Below are positions 31,602 to 41,407 of a DNA stretch of 64,000 bases, piece after piece (the first letter of the stretch is position 1; each line of letters starts with the position of its first letter). This DNA comes from Nannochloris sp. 'desiccata' (taxonomy: Eukaryota; Chlorophyta; Trebouxiophyceae; Chlorellales; Chlorellaceae). A program made the translations under genes and the position numbers. The notes beneath the pieces were generated by a model. It was not told where the DNA came from and ran no database searches. It was given only the letters and a program-made list of their open reading frames with translations. The DNA lies in contig JAGTXX020000003.1 of assembly GCA_019044685.2 (NCBI GenBank), forward strand, positions 62,001 through 126,000, read 5' to 3'.

Positions 31602-32759
31602 ATGAGGGTTGTATTATATTTGACAATATTATGTGCGCTATCAGCTGTAAACACCGCTGACTCTGGGACAGATCTGGCTGCAAGAACAAGATCCCTGGCT
31701 GCGCCTATAGTAGGCCTGGCAGAGAATTTGGTGGATAAATTGGCTTCTACAATTGGATCTGGAAAACGCTTATTAAATAGTCGCGACCTGGAAGATTTAG
31801 TAGCCTGGCGTGGACGTCTGGATCCCACCAATGGCCGCTCATATTTCGCTGCATCCATTGCTGTGAATAAATGCAGTGCTCGACAGGATTGCGTTTCTAA
31901 TCTTGGTAGCTATCCGTACGAGTCTTATATGGTTGACCCTACTGGTGAAAGTAACCAGCCTGTGCTCAAAATTCAATACCCAAAAGGCTCCTGGTCTCCA
32001 GGCTCTGTCAAGCCTGGTGGCACTCTCTTCTTTGCCTACCCCTACAAGGCAATCCCCACTTCTGGCGACAACCCTCTTTCAAAGCAAAGCGCTACCTTTG
32101 AATATGAAGTCTACTTCCCTAATGATTTCGATTTCGTTAAGGGTGGCAAGCTTCCGGGAATGGCCGGAGGTGCGAAGAACGGCCGTGGCTGTGGAGGAGG
32201 TGTTGACCCCGACAGCTGCTTCTCTTATCGCATTATGTGGCGTGCCGATGGCCATGGAGAGGCATACGTGTATGCCAAGGAGGGAGAGCAAGGTCCCGAT
32301 TTTTGTACCAAGTTCCCCAGCTGTAGACTGAAAAAATTCCCTTGCACTTTATGCGACTATGCTCACGGCGTGTCCTTTGGCCGTGGTTCTTTCAAATTCC
32401 AAAGAGGCGTGTGGCAGCAAATTAGGATGACCATCACTTTGAATGATCCTGACAACAATAATGGTTACTTGGGCTTGGAGTACAACGGCAATTTAGTTGC
32501 TTCTTATGACCAAATGAAATGGAGAACGAGTGAAGCAATGAATATTGAAGGTGTAGAGGTCTCTTCTTGGTTCGGTGGTAGTGATGCTACTTGGTCACCT
32601 CCTAAAGATACTCACATCTTGCTCCGTAATCTTAAAGTGTACAGAACGGGACCAGCTACAGCGGCGTCTCTTGCAGACGGAGGTCGTTCTGCCATTGGTA
32701 CACCTGGCCCCAATAAACAGACTGTGGTGGAAGAGGTGATGGACATTGCACCTTGGTAA
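31602..32759 (+). CDS. PL14-like polysaccharide lyase, copy B (intronless)
   Basis: 385 aa. A classical signal peptide (MRVVLYLTILCALSAVNTA) starts the protein. The core contains FVKGGKLPGMAGG, GRGCGGG, CFSYRIMWRADGHGEAYVY, the FGRGSFKF block and SSWFGGSDATWSPP. The lyase-type Lys, Ser, Arg and two Tyr residues are all conserved. It lacks the intron that A and C carry at the KG|GKLPG position, so intron loss, perhaps by retrocopying or gene conversion from a cDNA, is likely in B. Closest in the array by eye are the regions around the catalytic block. Confidence 0.77.
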   Translation: MRVVLYLTILCALSAVNTADSGTDLAARTRSLAAPIVGLAENLVDKLASTIGSGKRLLNSRDLEDLVAWRGRLDPTNGRSYFAASIAVNKCSARQDCVSNLGSYPYESYMVDPTGESNQPVLKIQYPKGSWSPGSVKPGGTLFFAYPYKAIPTSGDNPLSKQSATFEYEVYFPNDFDFVKGGKLPGMAGGAKNGRGCGGGVDPDSCFSYRIMWRADGHGEAYVYAKEGEQGPDFCTKFPSCRLKKFPCTLCDYAHGVSFGRGSFKFQRGVWQQIRMTITLNDPDNNNGYLGLEYNGNLVASYDQMKWRTSEAMNIEGVEVSSWFGGSDATWSPPKDTHILLRNLKVYRTGPATAASLADGGRSAIGTPGPNKQTVVEEVMDIAPW

Positions 32760-33504
32760 ATCATTATATTATAAGTTCAAATATACAAGTTCTGAACTAT
32801 ATTGTGTTTCTTGCTCTGCTCACCATTTTCTTTCGTTGCCTCGTTGCCGTCGTCGTCCACAACCTATATTGTTTTGGAACGCATGCATATTCCAGTTTCT
32901 TCTTTTCTGTTGATCAGACCATATATCCCTGAAATTAAAACAATCCATGTAAGTATGTAGATTAATCCAGTTTAGAGAGATGATCAAAAGCAGGACTGTA
33001 TAGCTTGTCGCGGAAATAGGAAATCTCAGCTCCAGCTCATTTAACTTTTACGGCAGCACTTGAATTCAATTTCCCGATTTACACAGCGCAGCCATCGCGC
33101 GAAAGGCGTCCTAAAAGTTCCGATTCGCCAACTTGAAATGTCCGGGTTTTGGGGGCAATAGCAAAGGACCCCCTCACAGTACAGCAGAGGCAAGTCTCAG
33201 AATGGAATGCAGCCTGGCAGGGTGATTAAGGCAGTTGAGGCAAGATTGCAACGAGAGAGAAGAGCTGGGGTGGAAGCTAGGAGCTGTTTGGCTATTTAGC
33301 ACTCAGCAGATATCGACTCTGACTTATTTGCACATCCGATAAACTGCATCAGATCTGATCAGACCTAATAATCTGTTAATTCGGACGCAAAAGTAGGCCT
33401 TGCATCTTTGAAAAATCCTATAATTGAAATCAGCCTCCCCGCGTTGGAACTTTTGATTGATCAACCAAAGCCTCCCTTTAGATCTATATATTGCTTTTGA
33501 GCAA
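32760..33504. other. Spacer between lyase copies B and C
   Basis: 745 bp, the longest gap in the array. A TGTAA at 32948..32952 may end copy B. A short G-run and C-run (about 33137-33175) could pair weakly. No ORF, tRNA or repeat is convincing. Confidence 0.55.
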
Positions 33505-34879
33505 ATGGCATTTTCGCAGCGATCATTCGTAGCGATTTGCACGCTCTTATTGATTGCAACTCCGGCCCTTGCAATTTTAAAAGATGGCCAAGTGGCAACG
33601 GCAGACCTCCAAGATCTCGGATCCCGTATATCTGCCGATTCTGTATATGCTACTGATCCATCACACAAGCGCACTCTGGCTCAGGATCGCTCTGCATTCG
33701 TTGGAGGCAGGGAAGTCCCAGCTTGGCGCGGCCGATTTGACACTGTCTTTGGTAGAGACTATTTCGCCCCGGCTCAGGCACTTAATAGATGCAATGATGC
33801 AAGGCAAAACTGTTCTATGATCCCTGGACAGTCTTACCCTTATGAACAATTTATTACTGATCCTACCGCCCCCACTGGACGCCCTGTTATGAAAGTGTCA
33901 TATCCTGCTGGAGCTTGGTCTACCTCTGCCCGTCTCCCAGGTGGTACCTTGTTCTATTCTTACCCCTACAAATGGTCACCTGGCTCTGCACAAGATCCTT
34001 TCTCCATTTATGGTGCCACTCTTGAATATGAAGTCTATTTCCCTACTGGTTTTAACTGGGTGAAAGGTAATTAATTAATTATTTCTTATTGTTATTATTT
34101 GCATTACTTGAAACATTATTCTAGCCCACCACGTTAGTAATCAGTACCATGTCGGCTATGCTGCCTAACTATTTAGCAACATTTATTTGAATTCTAGCGT
34201 ATTTTTAAATTTTCTTTCTTTCTGACCGCCTTCCTTGTTCTCCTTTTTAACAGGTGGCAAGCTTCCTGGCTTTGGCGGTGGTAAATCCAACGGCCGTGGC
34301 TGTGGCGGCGGTGTCAACCCAGCTGAATGCTTTTCGTACCGTATCATGTGGCGCAGTCGCGGTTGGGGTGAAGCATATATCTACGTACCTCAATTTATGC
34401 AATCTCCCGAGTTTTGTGGCTTACCTCGATGCAATGGCACTAAATTCCAACCCTGTACAATTTGCGATTATTCAGCCGGTGTGTCTTTTTACCGTGGTGC
34501 CTGGGTATTTGAAACAGGTACCTGGACAAAGCTTCGACTTCATATGAAGTTGAATACTCCCAATGTCACTGATGGTGTGATCACTTTAGATGTGAATGGC
34601 CAACGTGTGATTGATATGAGAACCATGAACTGGCGACAATATCCCAACATTTTTATTGAAGGGTTAACCTTTGCTACGTGGTTTGGGGGTAGTGATGCCA
34701 CTTGGTCTCCTCCTGTTGATGAATATACCTTGTTTAGAAATTTCAGAATGTACTATGATGGGCCTGGCGAAGGTGCCAGAGCAGCTGCAATGTCCTTTGA
34801 TGCGTCAAATCCACCTGCTAACTGGACAGGGCCTGTGCAGACGGAAAGTTATCTTAGTGAACAAGAACCTATTTATTAG
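33505..34879 (+). CDS. PL14-like polysaccharide lyase, copy C
   Basis: Two exons, 33505..34066 and 34254..34879 (395 aa); a 187-nt intron at exactly the same codon and phase as in copy A. Signal peptide: MAFSQRSFVAICTLLLIATPALA. Core motifs: GKLPGFGGG, GRGCGGG, CFSYRIMWRSRGWGEAYIY, TWFGGSDATWSPP. The start is the ATG at 33505; an earlier in-frame TTG is not needed because the signal peptide begins here. The catalytic-type Ser, Arg and Tyr residues are kept. TDGV and NWTG suggest N-glycosylation sites, in line with secretion. Confidence 0.76.
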
Positions 34880-35118
34880 TTTGGTTCCTTGTATATATAT
34901 AAATTATTTAGAGGCGGTCCCGCCGCACTTTCTTTTTGACAGCTTCTATCTTTCTTTTTGCTTGTTTTCCAATTTGTATCCATTTCTGTTTTTCAATTCA
35001 GCTTTTATACACCGACCTGATGAGCAAGCATTTGTACTATCTGTCTATCTGAAGCATGCATGCATCTTGTTACAGAGAAGAGAAAATAAATAAGAGACGA
35101 GCGGCCGACAAACTTCTT

Positions 35119-36364
35119 TTATACCCGCAGCACTTGTGTTTTATTTCCAAAACAAATTGCAACCCACTCAGGCTGCGCTGCACTCCACTGCAATTGATTC
35201 ACTTCCGAAGTTGCATTATACGCTAAAATAGGATCAACACTAGCACCAATAGGAGCTTCTCCAGGTGCTTGTGGCAACCCAGTTAGGTCCCAAATCAATG
35301 CAGCAGCGTCATCAGCAGCAGTGCAGAGATGCTGTGCTGAGTGAGGTGCCCAGCACACCGCATTCACCGCAGCTTGGTGCCTACACAGCTCTGCCACAGG
35401 TGCTGTAGGGAATCTTATATCTAGTATTAATGTCTTTGATGAATCTAAAGCAATGGTAGCTAAATATCTAGGATCTTGTTTATTCCATGCTAATCGCAGC
35501 AATGGGGTATCGGGATTTGGTGCTTCATAGATAATAGTCGAATGATCTTTATCTCGAAGATCGAATACACGTACAGATGCATCCGCAGAGACGGATGCGA
35601 AGACACCAGCACCTCCCCAAGCAAAATCGTATACTTCTCGATCATGAGCAATCAATTGAGTTTCTACAATGCCTCTCTCGACATCCCATACCGTGCACGT
35701 AGTATCTATAGACGAGGTGCCGATACGACGTAATTCAGTTTCATTCCAGTCGAAAGAGGTGATAGGGGATGCAACTGTCGCTGACTTAGAATTATTTAAC
35801 AATTTTTCCATGGTGACACCATTTTCTGAAAGACGCCATAATCTAAGAAAATCACCAGAAGAGGCCAAAAGATCTGACTTGGTGCCATCCTTATCTGGAA
35901 TGAATGCTAGTTTTGTAGGTGGATATGGGTGGGAGAAAGATAGAGTAGGGTCTGACCGTAGAGCTCTTGCGTTTTCATCCAATGAAATAATTTCAACACG
36001 ATTGTTGTAATCTTCAATAAAGCTGCCAACAGCGAGACGATACGGCTTGTCTGGGCGTACCTGCAAGTAATACATTAAAAGCAATACAAGGGGTGTTAAT
36101 AAATGAAGAGGACTTCTAAGGGAACGCAAAGTATAGGGCAAGAGCAAGAGCAGGGTACGGAAAGAGCGGAGGAAGCTCCGGGGGGCAGCACTCCTAGGTT
36201 CATACGAGCTTATGTCCTTGCTTTACAATGACACCCACAGCACGGCTATTTCTTAGGGTTCCTAGAATTCAAAAATTAAATAAACTTACGCTCCAGTTCA
36301 TAGCATAGACCAGGCTTGGAGAGTCATATGTATAGATCTCTGCTGATCGTCCTTCTTGAGCCAT
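35119..36364 (-). CDS. LWD/TTG1/DCAF7-type WD40 protein
   Basis: Two exons, 36290..36364 and 35119..36060 (338 aa), 229-nt intron in phase 0; the joined junction reads [22 protein letters not shown], the hallmark of this family. Plant relatives include LWD1/2 (clock) and TTG1 (cell fate); animal DCAF7 is a scaffold for kinases and DDB1 ubiquitin ligases. Four or more WD repeats are visible, with blocks such as [30 protein letters not shown] and [15 protein letters not shown]. The length equals that of the family. TTACA at 35070..35074 gives a TGTAA signal 45 nt beyond the stop. Confidence 0.92.
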
Positions 36365-36924
36365 TTCGTAATTGGTATTGCGTTCCTCAGGTTGGTGTTC
36401 AGAGGTATTGATATGTAGAGGATAGTTTCTGAGCAAGCAGGTGCAACAGCTTGGCTTAAGCAAGCTATTTTAAACACAATTTGCCCGTTAAGAATAAAAT
36501 GAAAGCAATCCAATCACTTATTACCCGGAAAGTGAAGAAAGGTCCAGCACGCGCGATCCCGTGCTGTATATATACTGTGGAATTTTTATTATAACCTTGA
36601 TCTTGCATGCATGGACTCTATCTTGGCAAACTCCATGCCATTTTTTCCAACCTTTCTATTTGTTCGAACACAAGGAGCGCTTGATCCGCTCTTAACCAGT
36701 CTAGCAATTCACATTTAGTCTTTTTACGTTAATCACACTCTATACATTTCAAACAGGTACGCAGCAGATCAAATGAAGCGTTGATTGGCACTTATGTTAC
36801 TGCCATCGCACTTGCTTTAATTTTCTACATCTCCTCTTTAGACTCGCCCATCAGGCCTTTATTAATTTATAATCCATACATTCTAACCTCAAGTCCACCC
36901 GCCAACATTCCTCATTGCAGCAAA
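36365..36924. promoter_or_regulatory. Divergent region, WD40 / thylakoid lumen protein
   Basis: 560 bp between start codons. A TATATATA run near 36567 and a GCATGCATG palindromic patch near 36605 are the only elements that stand out. An in-frame extension of the lumen protein upstream of its ATG begins at a non-ATG codon and is not counted as coding. Confidence 0.4.
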
Positions 36925-37578
36925 ATGCAGTCCGCTTCTCTTGTGGTGCGTGCCCCCTTGGTGGCGTTGGCTGCCAAGCCTTCTGCTCGGCGCCCTGCTG
37001 CTCGCTCCTCTTTGGTAGTATCTGCCACCCTTAACAAGGATGGTCCTACTTTCCAGCGCCGTTCCCTCGCTGCACTCTTGGCTGCTGTCCCTGCATTCCT
37101 CCCTGCTTCTCGTGCTCTTGCTGATTTGATCCCCGACGATGACGATGAAGAACTCGTGGAAAAGGCCCGCGCTAACCGCAAAAACCGTCTTGCCAGTGAG
37201 AAACAGACCCAAAAGGCATTTTCCCGTTCTGAAGGATTCGTCGATGGTGCTGAAAAGCGTAACCTGGTTCCCATTCAGCGTGCTATCAATTCTCTGGGTT
37301 TGACGGGAAAGCAATTATCTGGTGGTGATGTTGCTAGCGCTGCTTCGACCCTTTCTGACAGCTGGTTTGCTGAATTTCCTAGCGCAGTAGATGCTTTATC
37401 TGCCGATGCTGCTGCCAAGACCTCTGCTGGACAGGTGGTAGCTAAACTCGGTGATTTGAAGGCTGCTACGCTGAGTGGTTCCCTTGGTGACGCAAAGAAG
37501 GAGTATGTTGCTGTTGTAGGTTCTTTGGAGAGCTGGGCATCCGCTGCTGGACTTTCTGGAACCATCAAGGGTCTGTAA
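36925..37578 (+). CDS. Tat-dependent thylakoid lumen protein (MPH2-like)
   Basis: 217 aa, one exon. The leader has two parts: a Ser/Arg/Ala-rich chloroplast transit peptide, then a twin-arginine lumen signal (FQRRSLAALLAAVPAFLP...SRALA) with cleavage expected after ALA. The mature part begins DLIPDDDDEELVEKARANRKNRL, is helical, and ends SLESWASAAGLSGTIKGL. It resembles the plant 16.5-kDa lumen protein MPH2, linked to photosystem II repair in high light, by memory of the RKNRLASEK-like start and KGL end; PsbQ-type four-helix proteins are the alternative. The stop codon lies in a TGTAA. Confidence 0.72.
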   Translation: MQSASLVVRAPLVALAAKPSARRPAARSSLVVSATLNKDGPTFQRRSLAALLAAVPAFLPASRALADLIPDDDDEELVEKARANRKNRLASEKQTQKAFSRSEGFVDGAEKRNLVPIQRAINSLGLTGKQLSGGDVASAASTLSDSWFAEFPSAVDALSADAAAKTSAGQVVAKLGDLKAATLSGSLGDAKKEYVAVVGSLESWASAAGLSGTIKGL

Positions 37579-37989
37579 AGTGCTGATTTTTATTATATAA
37601 AGCTTGCTTCTGTTCGTTCGTTTGTTAATTTTGAAAGAGAGGGAGACGGCGTGTTCAGGCTATTTTTAGATTTTTATTTTTACTTTTGTTGCTACTGCCA
37701 AATGCATGATTGAGAGAAAGTCTTTCCTCAAAGAGATATATCTATCCAGTTGAGAAGTAAGATAATGTTAGATTGATTTATAGAGGGACAACTGACCTGC
37801 CAGTGGTGGTGGTCGCTTGGAAGACAGCCAGTTCAAGCAGCGCGCTCCCAGCAAGGCGGCTAATTAAAGCATCGCTCCGCCCTACCTCAACCGTAATTTA
37901 AATTGCATTTAGATACCTTCAGGTGGTGGTACTTTGTAGGGCAGCCAGGAGATACATCTTTTTAAAAGAGCATTTTGAAAATTCAAAGT
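37579..37989. other. Intergenic region ahead of NAP1
   Basis: 411 bp with the lumen-protein 3' UTR and NAP1 promoter and leader. Two GGTGGTGGT patches (37803, 37923) are the only repeats. No ORF. Confidence 0.5.
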
Positions 37990-39258
37990 ATGTCAAATAA
38001 CGAGCCTGCCCCTGTTGGCGAGGAAGGCGGTGATCCTGAGTTTGTTGTAAGCTCAGGTAAGTTTTTATATGCACAATATATGGACTTAATTCAAAACAAG
38101 GCTCCAATTGAGCATCATCTATTTACAGTTCTGATCATATTTCTCAAAACTAAAATATATGCAGAACAACTCCAAGCTATGCTTGCCAATGGCAACCCTG
38201 CTCTGATTGAAGCCATGCAGCGTGGTTTAGCCCGCATGGTTGGCTCCAGCAGTGGCTACATTGAGTCTCTTCCTGCTCCTGTCCGTGCTCGCATTGATCA
38301 CTTGGAGAACCTCCAGCAAGAATACGAAACCCTCGAAGAGAAGATGGATGAAGAGATGAAAGCTCTTGAAGAGAAATATCGCAAGCTGTATGCTCCTATT
38401 TTGGACCAACGCCGTGCCATTGTCAATGGTGAAGCTGAGGCCCCCGATAATCAGACACCCGAGGGTAAAAAAGCCATGGAGGCTATTCCTGACGTGCCTG
38501 CCGGTATCCCTGATTTCTGGGCAACTGCTCTTTCCAATCACCCTGAACTTGAGGAACGCATCACCGACAAGGATAAAGAAGTCCTTGCTTATTTGACCGA
38601 TGTCTCTGGTGAAGATGTTTTGGATGAAGAGGGTGAAGAAATTGGTTTTGAAATTATTTTCAAATTCCGTGAGAACCCCTTTTTAACTGATTCTGAGTTG
38701 AAGGTTGTGTATCACATTAGTGAAGACTCTGGATATATGTCTGTAAGGGATATTGAAGGCTGTGATATTCACTGGTGCCCTGATAAGGACGTCACCGTTA
38801 AAAAAATGCGCAAGAAGCCTAAACCTGGTTCAAAGAACAAACAACCTCAAACAAAGATTGAACCTGTTGATTCATTCTTCAGATGGTTTACTGATGCACC
38901 TGAGGTCCCTGAAGACATGCCTGAGGATGATGAGGATGATGATCTTGATGACTTGGAAGAATTACGTGATCAAGTTGAAAACCATGTGCGTGTCGGTGAG
39001 CTATTACGCGAAGATGTGATTCCTAATGCGGTGAAATGGTTTACTGGAGAAGCCTTGTTTGAAATGGAAGACGAGGAAGAAAGTGAAGAAGGTGATGAAT
39101 TTGATGAGGATGACGATGAGGATGAAGATGATGATTCTGAACTTGGTGATGGGGACAGCGAAGATGATGATGATGATGACAGCGAGGATGAAGGTGGCCC
39201 TGGTGGAGTTATGCCAAAGGATTCAAAAGAACAGCCTGCTGAGTGCAAGCAACAGTAA
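37990..39258 (+). CDS. NAP1: Nucleosome assembly protein 1
   Basis: Two exons, 37990..38056 and 38165..39258 (386 aa). NAP1 shuttles H2A-H2B dimers in chromatin assembly. A long dimerisation helix (ARIDHLENLQQEYETLEEK) is followed by the NAP core with IPDFWATALSNHP, DSELKVVYHISEDSG and EPVDSFFRWFTDAPEVPED, then a very acidic tail. It ends CKQQ, the CaaX-type farnesylation box known from Arabidopsis NAP1;1. The 108-nt intron is stop-free and in frame. The first in-frame codon upstream is TTG, so the ATG at 37990 is preferred. TGTAA at 39375..39379 and 39386..39390. Confidence 0.95.
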   Translation: MSNNEPAPVGEEGGDPEFVVSSGKFLYAQYMDLIQNKAPIEHHLFTVLIIFLKTKIYAEQLQAMLANGNPALIEAMQRGLARMVGSSSGYIESLPAPVRARIDHLENLQQEYETLEEKMDEEMKALEEKYRKLYAPILDQRRAIVNGEAEAPDNQTPEGKKAMEAIPDVPAGIPDFWATALSNHPELEERITDKDKEVLAYLTDVSGEDVLDEEGEEIGFEIIFKFRENPFLTDSELKVVYHISEDSGYMSVRDIEGCDIHWCPDKDVTVKKMRKKPKPGSKNKQPQTKIEPVDSFFRWFTDAPEVPEDMPEDDEDDDLDDLEELRDQVENHVRVGELLREDVIPNAVKWFTGEALFEMEDEEESEEGDEFDEDDDEDEDDDSELGDGDSEDDDDDDSEDEGGPGGVMPKDSKEQPAECKQQ

Positions 39259-39761
39259 GTACCTCTCAGGTTTTTGAATATTGCCCCGCCTTTTGTGGGG
39301 GAAGAACAACGAATTGATTTGTTTTGTTTATTGAGCACAGACCCGATCTCGCACCTTTATTGTAGTAGTTGTTTTGTAACCTGCCTGTAAGCATTTGGGT
39401 AAATATACATGTTAATGTCTGAGAAAGAATTCGTGGCAGGTCCAGCCAACTTTGGCTAATCAAGGCAGAAATTCAAAGCACAAACTGGCAATGGCAACCC
39501 TCAATCTGGCATAAATTATGACATCCATTGTTTCGATCATATAAATTGTATTGAAAATTGAGCCCTGAATTCCTTTCTGGCTTTATCTTGACCTTTCGGG
39601 ATAGCATTTCTGCTTGCCATCTATTTACGTCTCAAGGAATTTGTTGGCACATTGTCCACGACTGCATTCTTTAGAGATAGTTTAGAAGAACTAGCTTGAC
39701 GTAGTGGCATTTTCACTTCACATTGGGAGCAAATTCTGTTATCAACGCCCAATCTTCAGAA
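39259..39761. other. Intergenic region NAP1 to KAS III
   Basis: 503 bp. Two TGTAA signals for NAP1 are near the left end; the rest is the presumed KAS III promoter. No ORF or RNA gene seen. Confidence 0.55.
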
Positions 39762-40901
39762 ATGAACGCACCAGCTTGCAGCAAACATGCTGGTCTTAGC
39801 AAAATTTGGACATCTAGGCACTTGAATCAAACATCGATTAGGAATCCATCGCATTTAAGCACTTCTAGAGCTCTCAGGCTTCAGTGCAACGCTGCTACCC
39901 ATTCCACTGTGGGTATTAAATTGATGGGTGTTGGCTCTGCTGTTCCGGAGAAGGTTCTTACCAACGCAGATCTTGAAAAGCTTGTAGAAACAAACGACGA
40001 ATGGATTACATCACGTACCGGGATTAAAAAGAGGCACATTCTTGGTGAAGGTGAATCTCTCAGCCAACTTGCCGCCACCGCCTCACAACGTGCTCTTGAG
40101 ATGGCTGGCGTTGCTGCTGAAGACGTCGACCTCATTATTCTTGCTACATCTTCTCCGGACGACTTGTTTGGATCAGCATGCGCCGTGCAGGCGCTTATAG
40201 GAGCTAAACATGCTGCTGCCTTTGATCTTACTGCAGCATGCAGTGGATTTGTCATGGCGCTCATTACTGCCTCTCAATATATCCGTGCTGGTACCTACCG
40301 TAACGTCGTCGTCATCGGTGCAGATGCACTTTCACGGTATATTGACTGGCGTGATCGTTCTACATGCATCTTATTTGGTGATGGCTGTGGTGCTGTGGTC
40401 GTCTCGGCAAATCCCGATGCCTCAGCTCCATGTGGCTTCTTGGGACAGGATATGCACAGTGATGGTAACGGCCAGAAGAATTTGAATGCATTATTTGCTG
40501 GCCAGGGAAATAAACCAGACAGTTCACAGGCTTCCGCGGCAGGAGCGTATTGCAATATTGCCATGAATGGCCAAGAAGTTTTCAAATTTGCAGTCCGAGC
40601 GGTGCCAACTGTGATTGAAGGCGCTTTGAAAGATGCAAATATGAGTAAAGATCAAATAGATTGGCTAGTATTACACCAAGCAAACATGAGAATCTTAAAT
40701 TCAGCTGCTGAAAGACTGGGCGTGCCTGCAGAGAGAGTGGTTGCTAATTTACCAAACTATGGCAACACATCTGCTGCTTCGATTCCATTGGCGTTAGATG
40801 AGGCAGTAAGAAAGGGTGATATAAAGGCAGGGCAGACGGTAGCTATGGCTGGATTTGGTGCAGGATTGAGTTGGGCGAGTGCTATAGTGCGGTGGGGGTA
40901 G
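39762..40901 (+). CDS. Plastid 3-oxoacyl-ACP synthase III (KAS III)
   Basis: 379 aa, one exon. It condenses acetyl-CoA with malonyl-ACP to start plastid fatty acid synthesis. A Ser/Thr/Arg-rich leader of about 45 residues is a chloroplast transit peptide. The catalytic Cys lies in TAACSGF (about residue 160), His in VLHQAN (about 305) and Asn in NYGNTSAA (about 335), the FabH triad. The substrate-defining TNDEWITSRTGIKKRH block is typical. The frame continues upstream only through a TTG, so the ATG at 39762 is used. Its length is close to plant KAS III. Confidence 0.95.
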   Translation: MNAPACSKHAGLSKIWTSRHLNQTSIRNPSHLSTSRALRLQCNAATHSTVGIKLMGVGSAVPEKVLTNADLEKLVETNDEWITSRTGIKKRHILGEGESLSQLAATASQRALEMAGVAAEDVDLIILATSSPDDLFGSACAVQALIGAKHAAAFDLTAACSGFVMALITASQYIRAGTYRNVVVIGADALSRYIDWRDRSTCILFGDGCGAVVVSANPDASAPCGFLGQDMHSDGNGQKNLNALFAGQGNKPDSSQASAAGAYCNIAMNGQEVFKFAVRAVPTVIEGALKDANMSKDQIDWLVLHQANMRILNSAAERLGVPAERVVANLPNYGNTSAASIPLALDEAVRKGDIKAGQTVAMAGFGAGLSWASAIVRWG

Positions 40902-41063
40902 ACATTCCAGAAACGAGGGGCTGAAATGTCTTTTTGTTCATGTCGTGCTGAAAGAAAAATAAAAAAATGATCTGAAATTTGAAATGAAAATATTTGAAGG
41001 ATCAAACAATTTTGAGGTGGTAGAATTTTTTTGATTGTTATGTTCTGTGGTTCCTTTGCTCAA

Positions 41064-41102
41064 ACTGTGTGTGCGTGTGTGTGAGAAAGAGAGAGAGAGA
41101 GT
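41064..41102 (+). repeat. (GT)n-(GA)n compound microsatellite
   Basis: GTGTGTGCGTGTGTGTG followed by an interrupted GA run. Confidence 0.8.
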
Positions 41103-41244
41103 TGCCATATACACAGAGGGGTAGAGATAGAAGAGGTCACAATCAAAGCTGCTTTGAATGCACTGCGCCAGAGGGAAGTTAGCTAAAGATAAATGTACTT
41201 AAATGCTCAATGTTTTATACCTAATACTTTGGAATATACGTATC

Positions 41245-41325
41245 TACATCCATTAGTAAGACTCGAACACTAAAGTATGACCTTATAACGCAATGTCTTT
41301 CAATTGAATTGAACTAAGTTAAAAA
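41245..41325 (-). other. Degenerate tRNA-like sequence (A-box/B-box pair)
   Basis: On the minus strand TAGTTCAATTC (41306..41316) fits the A box at 10 of 11 positions, and TGTTCGAGTCT (41259..41269) fits the B box at 9 of 11, 47 bases apart, close to tRNA spacing. The acceptor and anticodon stems do not pair, so it is not a working tRNA; a tRNA-derived SINE relic or chance are the options. Confidence 0.25.
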
Positions 41326-41407
41326 GATCAAATTGTCAAAGGTGCACAGAGGTTTTTAATACGCACCTAACAGCCGTGACTAGACACTGCGTATAATCCA
41401 CAATACA

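Larger units (their letters stand above)
40902..41407. other. Intergenic region KAS III to TLD gene
   Basis: 506 bp. Contains a GT/GA microsatellite at 41064..41102 and, on the minus strand, a degenerate tRNA-like Pol III promoter pair, both listed separately. No ORF seen. Confidence 0.55.

Noticed and set aside
33137..33175. G-run and C-run pairing between lyase copies B and C
   Set aside because: Only five pairs with a long loop; too weak to call.
34671..35093. 140-residue ORF at the end of lyase copy C
   Set aside because: Shadow of copy C continuing into its AT-rich 3' UTR.
39059..39277. Met/Lys-rich ORF in the NAP1 tail
   Set aside because: Frame shadow of the acidic GAT/GAA repeats.
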